Shown piece by piece: positions 8,148-16,199 of a stretch of DNA of 43,402 nucleotides. Position 1 is the stretch's first letter; each line of letters starts with the position of its first letter. Source of the stretch: Eggerthellaceae bacterium (GTDB lineage Bacteria > Actinomycetota > Coriobacteriia > Coriobacteriales > Eggerthellaceae). The position numbers and the translations under genes are program-made. The notes beneath the pieces were generated by a model. That model did no database searches and was not told where the DNA came from. It was given only the letters and a program-made list of their open reading frames with translations. The DNA lies in the NCBI GenBank assembly GCA_022644775.1, contig JALCHN010000013.1:1-43402 (forward strand). The letters are read 5' to 3'.

Positions 8148-9133
8148 CGGTTGGGATAGTAGCGGGCGACGCCGTCTTTCATCTCGCGGGCCACCGCGTG
8201 GGAGGCGCGCAGGTAGGACAGGTAGACGATGCCCTCGCTCGAGATGTAGCGGCGCTGGCGGATGTCGATGTCCTCCCAGGCGTCGTGGGGCACGTTCCAA
8301 GTAAGCGAGCGCACCGTTTCCTCGCCGGTCATGCCCGGATGCGCGGTGATGTTACGCAGAGCCTCGTGCAGGCGCTCGCGATGGTGGGCGGACAGGTAGT
8401 CGATGCGGTCGCGCACGCCCTTGCGCAGGGGGCCGTGCGAATGGAGCAGGGCCACGGGGTGGATCGAGCGAACGCGCTGCAGGCTCGAGAAGTACTGGGC
8501 GAGCGCGTCGTCGTAGCCGGGCAAGAACTCGATGCCGGGCGACAGCTTGAACAGGATGTGGTCGCCGCCGAAGAGCAGGCCGCTTTCGGGCTCGTAGAGG
8601 GACGCGTGCCCCGGGGTATGGCCCGCCGTGTCGACCACGCGCAGCGAGAGCTCGCCCACCTGCAGGGCGTCGCCCGGGTAGACGAGCGCGACGTCGTGGC
8701 GGCTCTCGTCGAAGACGTCGCCTTCGTGGGCCTTGCGGGCGATCTCGCCGTAGGTGTCCGGGCAGCCTTCCGCGACCATGCGGTCGCCGATCATGTCGAG
8801 CCAGTCGCTCACCTGCGACAGGCGCATCACGTGATGCTCGCGCGCCGTGAGGTAGACCTTCTGGAAGGGCTGCGCGATGCGGTCGAGCAGGCCGATGTGG
8901 TCGAGGTGGGTGTGGGTGACGAAAAACGAGGTGCGCGCCGGGTCGAGCGCGAGTTCGGCCAGGCCGTTCTTCAGTATTTCGAAGCCGTCGTCGCTCGGGG
9001 CGCCCACGTCGATGACGAGGGCCTCCCCTTCGCTGCGGACGACGTAGCAGTTGGTTTCGTTGGTGGCGAAGTTCTTGAAGGGCACCCGAACGAGAAAGAC
9101 ATCGGGGCTGGTATGGATCTGGTGGGCGATCAT
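8144..9133 (-). CDS. MBL-fold metallo-hydrolase (glyoxalase II/ RNase-Z-like group)
   Basis: 329 residues. The metallo-beta-lactamase fold is shown by H74-x-H76-x-D78-H79 (THTHLDHIGLLD), a later His in VDTAGHTPGHASLY, an Asp in FGGDHILF and His in ALLHSHG, which together bind two metal ions. The substrate is not deducible; members hydrolyse thioesters, lactones or phosphodiesters. A C-terminal 80-residue helical extension follows the MBL domain. AAAGGAGG lies 9 nt before the ATG, and the ATG overlaps the stop of the VanZ-like gene (ATGA), so the two are co-translated. The C-terminal end meets the convergent kinase gene with overlapping stops. Confidence 0.85.
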   Translation of the reverse strand: MIAHQIHTSPDVFLVRVPFKNFATNETNCYVVRSEGEALVIDVGAPSDDGFEILKNGLAELALDPARTSFFVTHTHLDHIGLLDRIAQPFQKVYLTAREHHVMRLSQVSDWLDMIGDRMVAEGCPDTYGEIARKAHEGDVFDESRHDVALVYPGDALQVGELSLRVVDTAGHTPGHASLYEPESGLLFGGDHILFKLSPGIEFLPGYDDALAQYFSSLQRVRSIHPVALLHSHGPLRKGVRDRIDYLSAHHRERLHEALRNITAHPGMTGEETVRSLTWNVPHDAWEDIDIRQRRYISSEGIVYLSYLRASHAVAREMKDGVARYYPNR

Positions 9134-9603
9134 GCGCGCACTCCTCCTTTCGGCTTCCCGGCGGAAAGCGTGCCGCGCGCGGCCTGCACCGCGGCCACGA
9201 TCGCAACTCCCAGGGCCGCCCCGCAGGTATCGGTGGCCCAGTCGAGCACGTCGACGGTGCGGCCGGGCACGAAGGACTGGTGGAATTCGTCGGTGACGCC
9301 GTAGCCGCTCGCGATGGCCAGGGCCAGCAGGCAGGCGGCCGGCCAGCCCATGTGGCTGTGCAGGGCGTTGGCGAGCAGCACGCCGAAGAGCAGGTACTCG
9401 TTGAAATGGCAGAAGGGCGACACGGGGTCCTCGTGATAGCCGAAAAGGGCGTTGAGCACGCCGGCCAGGGCCTCGCGGACCTCTTCGAAGAAGCCTTCGC
9501 CCAGCTCGTTTGACGTATGGGCCGACATGAAGAAGATGAAGCCCGCCATGCAGGCGACGAGCACCCAGCTCACGGCGGTATAGGTTTTCGAACGTGTGGG
9601 CAC
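9130..9603 (-). CDS. VanZ-like family membrane protein
   Basis: 157 residues. The VanZ signature is clear: a TM helix at about 10-28, then FCHFNEYLLFGVLLANAL (85-102), a helix at about 107-122, and the hallmark DEFHQSFVPGR followed by DVLDWATDTCGAALG. There are four membrane helices. VanZ itself gives low-level teicoplanin resistance; most homologues have no established role. It is upstream of and coupled to the MBL-fold gene. Nothing in the neighbourhood suggests a glycopeptide-resistance cluster, so a resistance role should not be assumed. Confidence 0.88.
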   Translation of the reverse strand: MPTRSKTYTAVSWVLVACMAGFIFFMSAHTSNELGEGFFEEVREALAGVLNALFGYHEDPVSPFCHFNEYLLFGVLLANALHSHMGWPAACLLALAIASGYGVTDEFHQSFVPGRTVDVLDWATDTCGAALGVAIVAAVQAARGTLSAGKPKGGVRA

Positions 9604-9606
9604 GGC

Positions 9607-9634
9607 TTCCCTCCTCTGACGTTCGCTCTATACT
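9607..9634 (+). promoter_or_regulatory. Putative promoter of the DNA glycosylase gene
   Basis: A good -10 TATACT lies at 9629-9634; the best -35 match, TTCCCT at 9607, is poor. The start of transcription would be near 9641, giving a 5' leader of about 30 nt before the ATG at 9670. Confidence 0.4.
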
Positions 9635-9669
9635 AGCGCCTGAACGCAAGCTTCACGAAAAGGGCGCGA

Positions 9670-10194
9670 ATGGCCAACGAGTATAGGCATATCCCCCACG
9701 GGTTCGACCCGGTATTCGACGGAAGGTCGAGGGTTCTCGTCCTGGGAAGCTTCCCGTCGGTGCTCTCGCGCGAGAACCGCTTCTACTATGGAAACCCCCG
9801 CAACCGGTTCTGGACGGTGGCGGCGGCGGTGCTCGGCGCGCCCGTGCCGCCCAACGAGCCCATCGAGGCGTCGATCGCGGCCAAGAAGGCGCTCCTGCTC
9901 GAAGGCGGCATCGCCCTGTGGGACGTGGTGGCCAGCTGCGACATCAAGGGATCCTCCGACGCGAGCATCCGCAACGTGCGCGCCAACGACATCGGGCGGA
10001 TCGTTTCCGCCGCGCCCATCGAGGCCGTCTTCGCCAACGGGCGGGCCGCCGAAAAGCTCTATAGGGCCCACGTGGAACCAGCAACGGGCATGCCGATTCG
10101 GTGTCTTCCTTCCACCAGCCCCGCCAACGCCGCTTGGCGGGCGGGCCGGCTTGTGACAGAGTGGAAGCACGCCCTTGTTCCCTACCTGAAATAA
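9670..10194 (+). CDS. DNA-deoxyinosine glycosylase-like (UDG superfamily)
   Basis: 174 residues, the length of the UDG family 6 (hypoxanthine/deoxyinosine DNA glycosylases). Motif 1 is LGSFPS (residues 25-30) followed by FYYGNPRNRFW (38-48), in which the Asn-rich NPRN is characteristic. A LWDVVASCDIKGSSD segment and the C-terminal LPSTSPANA (about 144-152), the equivalent of the UDG HPSPL loop, complete the pattern. The expected role is excising hypoxanthine or uracil from deaminated DNA before AP-site repair. The ATG has AAAAGGG upstream. It lies 24 nt before aroE on the same strand and is probably co-transcribed with it. Confidence 0.85.
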   Translation: MANEYRHIPHGFDPVFDGRSRVLVLGSFPSVLSRENRFYYGNPRNRFWTVAAAVLGAPVPPNEPIEASIAAKKALLLEGGIALWDVVASCDIKGSSDASIRNVRANDIGRIVSAAPIEAVFANGRAAEKLYRAHVEPATGMPIRCLPSTSPANAAWRAGRLVTEWKHALVPYLK

Positions 10195-10218
10195 CCCGCC
10201 CGCCATCGAAGGAGCCAC

Positions 10219-11079
10219 ATGAAGCCAATTTCGGGACGCACCAAGCTCATCACCGTCATCGGAGACCCGATCGAGCACAGCCTTTCGCCGCAGATCCACA
10301 ACCGCGCGCTTGAAAAGGACGAGCTCGACTACCGCTACCTGGCCTTCGACATCCTGCCCGACCAGGTGCCCGCCTATCTGGATGCCATGCGCACGATGGG
10401 CATCGTGGGCACCAACGTCACCATGCCCGACAAGCGCACCGTGTTCGACAACGTCGACAAGGTCGACCCGGTCGCTCAGCTCGTGGGCGCCTGCAATACC
10501 GTGGTGAACGACCACGGCACGCTCACCGGCTACACCACCGACGGCTACGGATTCATGAAGACCTTCGAATCGGCCGGAATCCCCGTAGCCGGGCGCAAGT
10601 TCGCCCTGCTCGGCATGGGCGGCGCCGGCACCGCCGTGGCGGCCCAGGCGGCCGTGGACGGCGTGGGCGAGCTCGTGGTGTTCAACCGCGCCAACGGCCG
10701 GTCATGGGCGACCGCCGAAGTCGAGATCGAAAAGATCCGCGAGGCCACGGGCGCGACCATCCGCCTGTGCGATTTGAACGACCGCGAGCTGTTGAAGCAC
10801 GAGCTGGCCACGACCGATTTCCTGGCCAACACGACCCCGATCGGCATGGCCACGCAAATCGGCCTGTCGCCGGTGCCCGACGTAACCTACTTCCACCCCG
10901 GCATGGTCGTGCAGGATGCGATCTACGCGCCGGAAGAGACCGAGCTGCTGCGGCTGGCGCGCCTGGCGGGCTGCAAGGCCTTCAACGGGAAGTCGATGCT
11001 CTTCTGGCAGGCGTCGCGGTCCTACGAGCTCTGGTTGGGGCACCCGATGCCGATCACCATCGAGGAAGCCTACGCGTAG
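10219..11079 (+). CDS. aroE: Shikimate dehydrogenase
   Basis: 286 residues. The enzyme reduces 3-dehydroshikimate to shikimate with NADPH in aromatic amino acid synthesis. The shikimate-binding Ser pair is in EHSLSPQIHN (19-28), the catalytic Lys is K72 (TNVTMPDKR) and its partner Asp is in TTDGYG. The Rossmann domain has GMGGAGTAVA, and the family's NTTPIGM is present. NFNGKSML near the C-terminus fits the usual G-x-xML. GGAG stands 8-10 nt before the ATG. The stop is followed by a strong hairpin (11135-11175). It could also be a shikimate/quinate dehydrogenase paralogue, since no other aro gene is nearby. Confidence 0.93.
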   Translation: MKPISGRTKLITVIGDPIEHSLSPQIHNRALEKDELDYRYLAFDILPDQVPAYLDAMRTMGIVGTNVTMPDKRTVFDNVDKVDPVAQLVGACNTVVNDHGTLTGYTTDGYGFMKTFESAGIPVAGRKFALLGMGGAGTAVAAQAAVDGVGELVVFNRANGRSWATAEVEIEKIREATGATIRLCDLNDRELLKHELATTDFLANTTPIGMATQIGLSPVPDVTYFHPGMVVQDAIYAPEETELLRLARLAGCKAFNGKSMLFWQASRSYELWLGHPMPITIEEAYA

Positions 11080-11096
11080 GTCTTCCCCACCTGTCC

Positions 11097-11334
11097 GCCC
11101 CGCCCGGCGCGGGCGCGGAGTCGCGCGGTTCGCGGTCGCATCCCCTGAGGCGCCTTGCGCCTCAGGGGATGCGACGTTCCGGCCGCGAGCGTGCTGGGAA
11201 AGCGCGTGATGGGTTGGGCTCCCGTCATCTCATGCCCCAGCCGCTCGACCAACGGTTCTCGCTTACGCGCTTTCTTTAGCGCGCGCTCGGGGCCGGCGCT
11301 CACAGCGCTCCCCCGCGCCCGCGCCGGGCGGGGC
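11097..11334. repeat. Long-range inverted repeat around the aroE hairpin
   Basis: The 22-nt segment at 11097-11118 is the exact reverse complement of 11313-11334. The ends are about 194 nt apart. The arms are almost pure G/C, so some of the match could arise from composition, but 22 consecutive pairs is more than expected. Confidence 0.6.
11135..11175 (+). terminator. Strong hairpin downstream of aroE
   Basis: A 19-bp perfect stem (11135-11153 with 11157-11175) with a three-base CTT loop begins 56 nt after the aroE stop. Only GTTCC follows, so it lacks a T-tract. It is probably a terminator or 3'-end block, but could be part of the larger repeat structure. Confidence 0.45.
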
Positions 11335-11413
11335 TGCCGCTAGCGGGTTGGGCCTGCAGCTACCCGAGGTGATACCGACATCGCAGGTGCGGTGCGGGGA
11401 GGGAAAGTGGTTT

Positions 11414-11492
11414 TTGCCCCTCGGGGGCGGGGTCGCGCGGCTGTTTCGGGCTGCGCCCGAAAGGCGCCGGCTCCCCCGCCCCCGAGGGGCAA
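11414..11492. repeat. Nested cruciform
   Basis: Outer arms 11414-11432 and 11474-11492 pair over 19 bp (TTGCCCCTCGGGGGCGGGG type) and enclose an 8-bp TTTCGGGC/GCCCGAAA hairpin with a TGC loop (11444-11462). Flanking AAAGT and ACTTT continue the symmetry loosely. A separate 11-bp hairpin, TTCCTTCGGGC with a TTC loop, follows at 11503-11527. Confidence 0.65.
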
Positions 11493-11564
11493 CTTTTTAC
11501 TTTTCCTTCGGGCTTCGCCCGAAGGAAGGCGTGCGTTGGCGGTTTCGGGCTTCGGACTTCACCA

Positions 11565-11603
11565 AATAAAAGCCTCCCGGTTCCTGGCGGAACCGGGAGG
11601 CTT
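11565..11603 (-). terminator. Rho-independent terminator of ychF
   Basis: A 15-bp stem (11570-11584 with 11589-11603) around a four-base loop. On the minus strand it is followed by TTTATTTGG. It ends ychF, whose stop is at 11630. Confidence 0.88.
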
Positions 11604-11629
11604 GCGCGTGAGTCCAGGACGCTGCTCCT

Positions 11630-12694
11630 TTACACGTTGAACTTGAAGTTGAAGATGTCGCCGTCTTGCACGACGTAGTCTTTGCCTTCCATGCGCAGCT
11701 TGCCGGCATCGCGGCAGCCTTTTTCGCCGCCCAGCTCGTCGTAGTCTTCGAAGCTGCAGGTTTCGGCCTTGATGAAACCGCGCTCGAAGTCGGAGTGGAT
11801 CACGCCGGCGGCTTGCGGGGCCTTGGCACCGATCGGCACGGTCCAGGCGCGCGATTCCTTTTCGCCGCTCGTGAAGAAGCTCTGCAGGCCCAGCAGCTTG
11901 TAGGCCTCGCGGATGAGGCGGGCGAGGCCGCTCTCTTCCAGGCCCAGGGCTTCCAGGTACTCCTTGGCCTCGTCGGGGTCGAGTTCGGCCAGGTCGGCTT
12001 CGATCTTGGCGCAGATGGGCACCGGGGTCGTGCCGTCGATTTCGGGCAGGTCGGCGTCGAGCTGGTCCTCGTCGACGTTGGCGATGTAGAGCATGGGCTT
12101 CATCGTGAGCAGGCAGAGCTCGCGGATCGCGTCGGTTTCGTCTTCGGAAAGACCCAGGGTGAGCGCACGATGGCCCTCGTTGAGTCCGTCGAGGACCTTC
12201 TGCGCCGTTTCGAAGGTGAGTTTGCGGGACTTGTCGCGCTTGGATTCCTTCTCGAGGCGCGGCAGGGCCTTTTCGAGCGTGGCCATGTCGGCCAGGATGA
12301 GCTCGGTCTTGATGGTTTCCACGTCGCTTTCGGGGTTCACCTTGCCGGCCACGTGCACCACGTCGGGGTCGCTGAAGAAGCGCACGACCTCGCAGATCGC
12401 GTCGGTCTCGCGGATGTTGGCCAAGAACTGGTTGCCCAGGCCCTCGCCCTGGCTGGCGCCCTCCACCAAGCCGGCGATGTCGACGAATTCCACGGTCGCG
12501 GGCACGATGCGAGCCGGATGGTCGATTTCCGCCAGGCGGTTCAGGCGCGCATCGGGCACGGGCACGACGCCCACGTTGGGCTCGATCGTGGCGAAGGGGT
12601 AGTTGGCGGCCAGTCCACCCTTCTTGGTAAGCGCGGTGAACAGGGTCGATTTGCCGACGTTGGGCAGGCCGACGATACCGATGGAAAGCGACAT
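11630..12694 (-). CDS. ychF: Redox-regulated ATPase/GTPase YchF (Obg family, OLA1-type)
   Basis: 354 residues, typical length. YchF is a ribosome-associated P-loop NTPase that prefers ATP and modulates stress responses and translation. Walker A is GLPNVGKST (9-17); DIAGLVEGAS is the G3 region; a coiled-coil helical insert (about 130-200) follows; and the C-terminal TGS domain starts near 275 and ends with YVVQDGDIFNFKFNV, the signature end of the family. AGGAGATAACCT precedes the ATG. A TATGAT box on the minus strand at 12773-12778 is a candidate -10 about 80 nt upstream. It is monocistronic, with its own terminator. Confidence 0.97.
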   Translation of the reverse strand: MSLSIGIVGLPNVGKSTLFTALTKKGGLAANYPFATIEPNVGVVPVPDARLNRLAEIDHPARIVPATVEFVDIAGLVEGASQGEGLGNQFLANIRETDAICEVVRFFSDPDVVHVAGKVNPESDVETIKTELILADMATLEKALPRLEKESKRDKSRKLTFETAQKVLDGLNEGHRALTLGLSEDETDAIRELCLLTMKPMLYIANVDEDQLDADLPEIDGTTPVPICAKIEADLAELDPDEAKEYLEALGLEESGLARLIREAYKLLGLQSFFTSGEKESRAWTVPIGAKAPQAAGVIHSDFERGFIKAETCSFEDYDELGGEKGCRDAGKLRMEGKDYVVQDGDIFNFKFNV

Positions 12695-12866
12695 AGGTTA
12701 TCTCCTGAATTTCGAAAGTTGCGCCCGAACCCCGCGCCGCTCGCAGGCGACGCGGGACGCTCGAGCCATCACATCATAGCAAAGCCGCTGAAAGGTAGGT
12801 GAAATTGCCCGCAGGCATCACCGGAACGACGCGAAGGACGCCCGGGATTCGTCGCGCCCGTACACA

Positions 12867-12901
12867 AGAAGGGCGCCCCGGGATTCCCCGAAGCGCCCTT
12901 C
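12867..12901 (-). terminator. Hairpin terminator of the NSS transporter gene
   Basis: An AAGGGCGC/GCGCCCTT stem with an inner CCC/GGG extension lies about 25-60 nt after the stop of the minus-strand gene. The minus strand continues CTTCTTG, a weak T-tract. Confidence 0.6.
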
Positions 12902-12924
12902 CGCATCGCATATTGCGCACGCCG

Positions 12925-14301
12925 CTAGAAGCTGAAAATCCCGAACTGCGCGCCCACGTAGGCGACGAGGATCACGATCAGCAGGATGGGCGCCACGTAC
13001 TTGACCATGATCGTCCAGGCCTTTTCGGCGCGGAAATCGGCCGACTGCTTGATCTCTTCCACAAGCACCTTGGGCTTGATGATCCAGCCCACGAAGATGA
13101 CGGTGAGCAGCTCGACGATCGGCATGATGACCGAGTTCGAGATGAAATCGGCGAAGTCGAGCAGGGTCGAGCCCTCGCCAAGCGGCTGGATGAACGACAG
13201 GCCGTTGTAGCCGGCGTTGATGAACAGGCCCATGGCCACCGTGTAGATGAGCACGCCGATGAGCGCCTTGCGGCGCGACCAGGCGGCCGAGTCGACCACG
13301 ATCGACACGCAAGCTTCGATGAGCGAGATCGCGCTCGTGAGCGCGGCGAAGAACACGAGCAGGAAGAAGGCGAAGCCGATGATCGGGGCCATCGCGCCCA
13401 TCTGCTCGAAGACGCCGGGCAGGGTGATGAACATGAGCGAGGGGCCCGATTTGGCCGCCACGGCTTCGGCCGAACCCATGGCGATGAAGGCCGCGGGCAC
13501 GATCATGAAGCCGGCGAGGATCGACACGGTGAGGTCGGCGCCGCCGATCCACATGACGCTCGTGGTGAGCTTTTCCTTCTTCGACAGGTAGGAGCCGTAG
13601 GTCACCATGATGGCCATGGCCAGCGACAGGCTGTAGAACATCTGGCCCAGGGCGCCCACCACCAGTTCGGGGCTGAACTTGCTGAAGTCGGGCGTGAGGT
13701 AGTAGGCGATGCCGTCGGCCGCGCCCGGGAAGGTGGCCACGTAGATCGCGATGGCCACGGCTGCGACGAGCAGCAGGGGCATCATGACGAGGTTGGCCTT
13801 CTCGATGCCGCCCTTCACGCCCAACGACACGACCAGAAAGGCCGCCGCCATGAAAACGAGCATGAACAACGAGCTCGCTTCAGGGCTCGTGATGAAGGTG
13901 CTGAAGAACGAGCTGCCGTTGGCCACGTCCGCCGGCGCGTCGGTGACGTAGGAGACCATGTACTTGGTCACCCAGCCGCCGATGATGCAGTAGTAGGGCG
14001 TGATGATGAAGGGCACAATCGCGGCGAGGATGCCGATAAAGGAGTACTTCTTCCCGAAGGAGCTGAAGGCGCCGATCACCGATTGGCCCGTCTTGCGGCC
14101 CAGGGCCGTTTCGAGCAAGAGCATGCTGATGCCGAACGTGAACACGAGCACGACGTAGGTGAGGATGAACATGCCGCCGCCGTATTTGGCCGCCAGGTAG
14201 GGGAAGCGCCACATGTTCCCCAGGCCCACTGCGCTCGCCGCGGCGGACAGGATGAACATCCACTTGCCCGACCAGGAAGCGCGCTCTGCGATTTCTGCCA
14301 T
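12925..14301 (-). CDS. Sodium-dependent transporter, NSS/SNF family
   Basis: 458 residues, with twelve predicted membrane helices as in bacterial NSS (LeuT/MhsT/TnaT-type) transporters, which import amino acids or related amines with Na+. The TM1 signature is SAVGLGNMWRFPYLAA (22-37), which contains the unwound substrate- and sodium-binding segment. TM6 (about 240-270) with QMFYSLSLAMAIMVTYGSYL matches the second unwound helix. The C-terminus lacks a regulatory extension. The ATG at 14301 has GGAAGG upstream and is the only start that puts the signature at the usual distance; upstream codons open from 14385 are not supported. The substrate cannot be deduced; tryptophan, tyrosine or branched-chain residues are possible. 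Confidence 0.92.
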   Translation of the reverse strand: MAEIAERASWSGKWMFILSAAASAVGLGNMWRFPYLAAKYGGGMFILTYVVLVFTFGISMLLLETALGRKTGQSVIGAFSSFGKKYSFIGILAAIVPFIITPYYCIIGGWVTKYMVSYVTDAPADVANGSSFFSTFITSPEASSLFMLVFMAAAFLVVSLGVKGGIEKANLVMMPLLLVAAVAIAIYVATFPGAADGIAYYLTPDFSKFSPELVVGALGQMFYSLSLAMAIMVTYGSYLSKKEKLTTSVMWIGGADLTVSILAGFMIVPAAFIAMGSAEAVAAKSGPSLMFITLPGVFEQMGAMAPIIGFAFFLLVFFAALTSAISLIEACVSIVVDSAAWSRRKALIGVLIYTVAMGLFINAGYNGLSFIQPLGEGSTLLDFADFISNSVIMPIVELLTVIFVGWIIKPKVLVEEIKQSADFRAEKAWTIMVKYVAPILLIVILVAYVGAQFGIFSF

Positions 14302-15213
14302 AGGATTCCCTTCCGATGAGGCCGCGCGGGTGACTATCCGCGGGCTCTGTAAAAAACGCGTTAAGTATACGCTATCTTGCAACAATCATTTCCACCGAGA
14401 GGGAAAAGCGCGCCGATATGCCCGTGAGCGCCCCGATCGCAGGCGGAAGAGCCATGCGCCAGGGGAAAGGCGGACACTCGTCGGCCGCCCGCGCGCATGC
14501 GCCGCAATGGGCCAGGGCATGACGTGTGCCCATGTAGCGAAGCGCGATCGTCGAGATGGCGTATCTCTGGGGTTGCGCGCCCCCGGCGCGGGCGGCGGCC
14601 GCAACAGCCGTCGACATCTCGAGCGAAGCGAGGTTGCCCTGAGGGGCCGGCCGATACGCCCCTGAGGCTAGCGCGCTCATGGGACGAGCCAATGCGACCG
14701 CGGAACTAGCGCTCATGGGCTTGCCGATGCGCTCATGACGCAGGCCCAATGCGCCCGCAATGCAGTCCAATCACATGTCCACCCAGAATTGCATGCCTGC
14801 CCTAACACGCTGAGATCCTCCGCATGGTCTGCCGATCAAGTTTTCGACAAATTCGACGCCTTTCGACTACGTATGGCGAATAGATATTCAACGTTCTTTC
14901 TTATTTTGTTCAGTGTTAAGCCTTTTTGAACGCCATTCAGAAGCAAATCGCCTCGAAAACTTGATTGGCGTGCCATAGAGCCACGATTTTCGTTTCAGGC
15001 AAGGTCTACGTCGACATCAAACGGTGTCGCGCGGGGCGGCATCCCCACGCCCTACCCACGCGCCGGCCCCGCATACAACCCTGCGCCGACCCCGCATACG
15101 ACCCCAGAGGCGGCGGCTCGCGGGGCGATGCGCTCGCGTCCCGCCCCGCACCGGTTGCGGCAAGGGGCATCAGGTGCCCAAAGCCGCCCAGAGAGGGACG
15201 GCACGGCGCCGGC
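14302..15213. other. 0.9-kb region without a convincing gene
   Basis: Several open frames of 60-150 codons exist on both strands, but all lack plausible composition and binding sites. The region holds a -10-like TATACT on the minus strand (14364-14369) that may serve the NSS gene; three short direct copies of GCGCTCATG (14673, 14709, 14729); the AT-rich MITE-like element at 14824-14976; and, from 15000, GC-rich sequence with repeated CCCCGCATAC. The first 500 bases could be decayed coding DNA. Confidence 0.5.
14824..14976. mobile_element. MITE-like element, copy 1 (153 nt)
   Basis: The ends are imperfect inverted repeats: on the plus strand ATGG..TGCCGATCAAGTTTTCGA from 14824, and on the minus strand ATGGCACGCCAATCAAG from 14976, matching at 20 of 24 positions. 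The core is markedly AT-rich against GC-rich surroundings and contains TTTCTTATTTT (14897-14907). The minus-strand end matches the left end of the second element (36311) at 20 of 23 positions. No protein is encoded, and no clear target-site duplication is visible. Confidence 0.6.
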
Positions 15214-15411
15214 TTAGGCGAAACGGGCGGTGCGGACCGAAGTGAGGTGGCCGCGCTCGTCCTCGAAGACGGCAAGGCGCCCGTCGCGGGAGGTGTAGAT
15301 CGAGCGGAAGGTCGCAACGGCGCGGCGCTCGGCCTGCGCCGCCGGTGCGCCCGCCCCGTTGCGCACCTCGGCTTCGCGCGCATCCTGCTCGCGCTCGCCC
15401 GCCGCGCTCAT
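15214..15411 (-). CDS. Small uncharacterised protein coupled to truA
   Basis: 65 residues, function unknown. The ATG (15411-15409) overlaps the truA stop as ATGA, which argues for coupled translation. The first 30 residues are Ala/Glu/Arg-rich and probably helical; the second half (TFRSIYTSRDGRLAVFED then HLTSVRTARFA) has the alternating pattern of a small beta-sheet domain and looks constrained. No cysteine pair, signal peptide or membrane segment. It is too short for a confident family. The position suggests a passenger or helper of the truA-dnaE transcript. Confidence 0.55.
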   Translation of the reverse strand: MSAAGEREQDAREAEVRNGAGAPAAQAERRAVATFRSIYTSRDGRLAVFEDERGHLTSVRTARFA

Positions 15412-16199
15412 CGGGCCTTCCATTCCAGGTTGTCGTAGGCCACGTTCCAGAACACGAGCCCAGCCGCCGGGGCCTTCTCGCCAGCCGCCTCGCGGTCGCG
15501 CGCGCAGAGCACCTCGTCCACCCAGACGGGTTGCCGCAAGCCGCGGCCCACGGCCACCAGGGTGCCGGCGATCGTGCGCACCATCGAATGAAGGAAGGCG
15601 TTGCCCGTGATGTCGATCGACACGAGCCCTTCCCCGCCCATCTCGACGCGCCGCACCGAAAGGGCGCCCACGTAGCGGTGCGTGGGCTTGTCGACGGCGG
15701 AGGCCGCCACGCAGAAGCTCTTGAAATCGTGCTCGCCGATCAAGTAGGCGGCGGCTTCGTTCATGGCGTCCACGTCGAGCGCGCCCGAGCGCACGTGCCA
15801 GCAGAACTCGCGCATGATGAGCGGCGCCACGGGGGCGTCGCTCACGAAGTAGCGGTAGGTGCGGCTGCGCGCGTCGAACCGGGCCGAAAAGCCCTCGGGC
15901 GCCTGCACGGCATCGCGCACGCCCACCGCTTCGTGAGTGAGCGCGTTAAGCGAGCGCACCAGTGTGCGCAGGGGCCGGGCCGCGAACTCGTCTTCGGAAA
16001 GCTCGAACGACACCACCTGGCCCAGGGCGTGCACGCCCGTGTCGGTGCGGCCCGCGCACACCGTGTCTACCGGCCGGCGGTACACGGTCGAGAGCGCCTC
16101 TTCCAGCGTATCCTGCACGGTGGCGATGGCGCCGGGCTGGCGGGCGAACCCGTGGAAGGGGGCGCCGTTATAGGAAACGAGCAGGGCGACCGTGGGCAT
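15408..16199 (-). CDS. truA: tRNA pseudouridine(38-40) synthase
   Basis: 263 residues. TruA isomerises uridines 38-40 of the anticodon stem of many tRNAs. The catalytic Asp is D53 in the canonical AGRTDTGVHALGQVV motif (49-63). The N-terminus VALLVSYNGAPFHGFARQ and the C-terminal half with FLHSMVRTIAGTLVAVG complete the two similar domains. The ATG shares its A with the dnaE stop (TAATG), so it is co-translated with the polymerase gene; the frame open upstream to 17069 lies inside dnaE and is not used. The 3' end overlaps the small ORF at 15214. Confidence 0.96.
   Translation of the reverse strand: MPTVALLVSYNGAPFHGFARQPGAIATVQDTLEEALSTVYRRPVDTVCAGRTDTGVHALGQVVSFELSEDEFAARPLRTLVRSLNALTHEAVGVRDAVQAPEGFSARFDARSRTYRYFVSDAPVAPLIMREFCWHVRSGALDVDAMNEAAAYLIGEHDFKSFCVAASAVDKPTHRYVGALSVRRVEMGGEGLVSIDITGNAFLHSMVRTIAGTLVAVGRGLRQPVWVDEVLCARDREAAGEKAPAAGLVFWNVAYDNLEWKAR

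Larger units (their letters stand above)
11080..11629. other. Gene-free block with nested inverted repeats
   Basis: No credible reading frame on either strand. The block holds: a 19-bp hairpin with a CTT loop (11135-11175); a 22-bp perfect inverted repeat (11097-11118 with 11313-11334) that encloses the hairpin; a cruciform with a 19-bp outer stem (11414-11432 with 11474-11492) enclosing an 8-bp TTTCGGGC hairpin (11444-11462); an 11-bp hairpin at 11503-11527; and the ychF terminator at 11565-11603. The first hairpin may terminate aroE, but the rest exceed what two convergent genes need. Confidence 0.6.

Noticed and set aside
9130-9603. Glycopeptide resistance cluster (VanZ)
   Set aside because: Only the VanZ-like domain is present. 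No vanR, S, H, A or X gene is nearby, and stand-alone VanZ-like proteins are common.
14386-14823. Decayed gene near three GCGCTCATG copies
   Set aside because: The short copies are only 9 nt and the translated frames resemble nothing recognisable, so a pseudogene cannot be supported.
15006-15383. 125-codon minus-strand frame overlapping the small truA-coupled gene
   Set aside because: Composition is Arg/Ser/Pro-rich with no constraint, and it is out of frame with the ATGA-coupled 65-residue ORF, which looks like protein.
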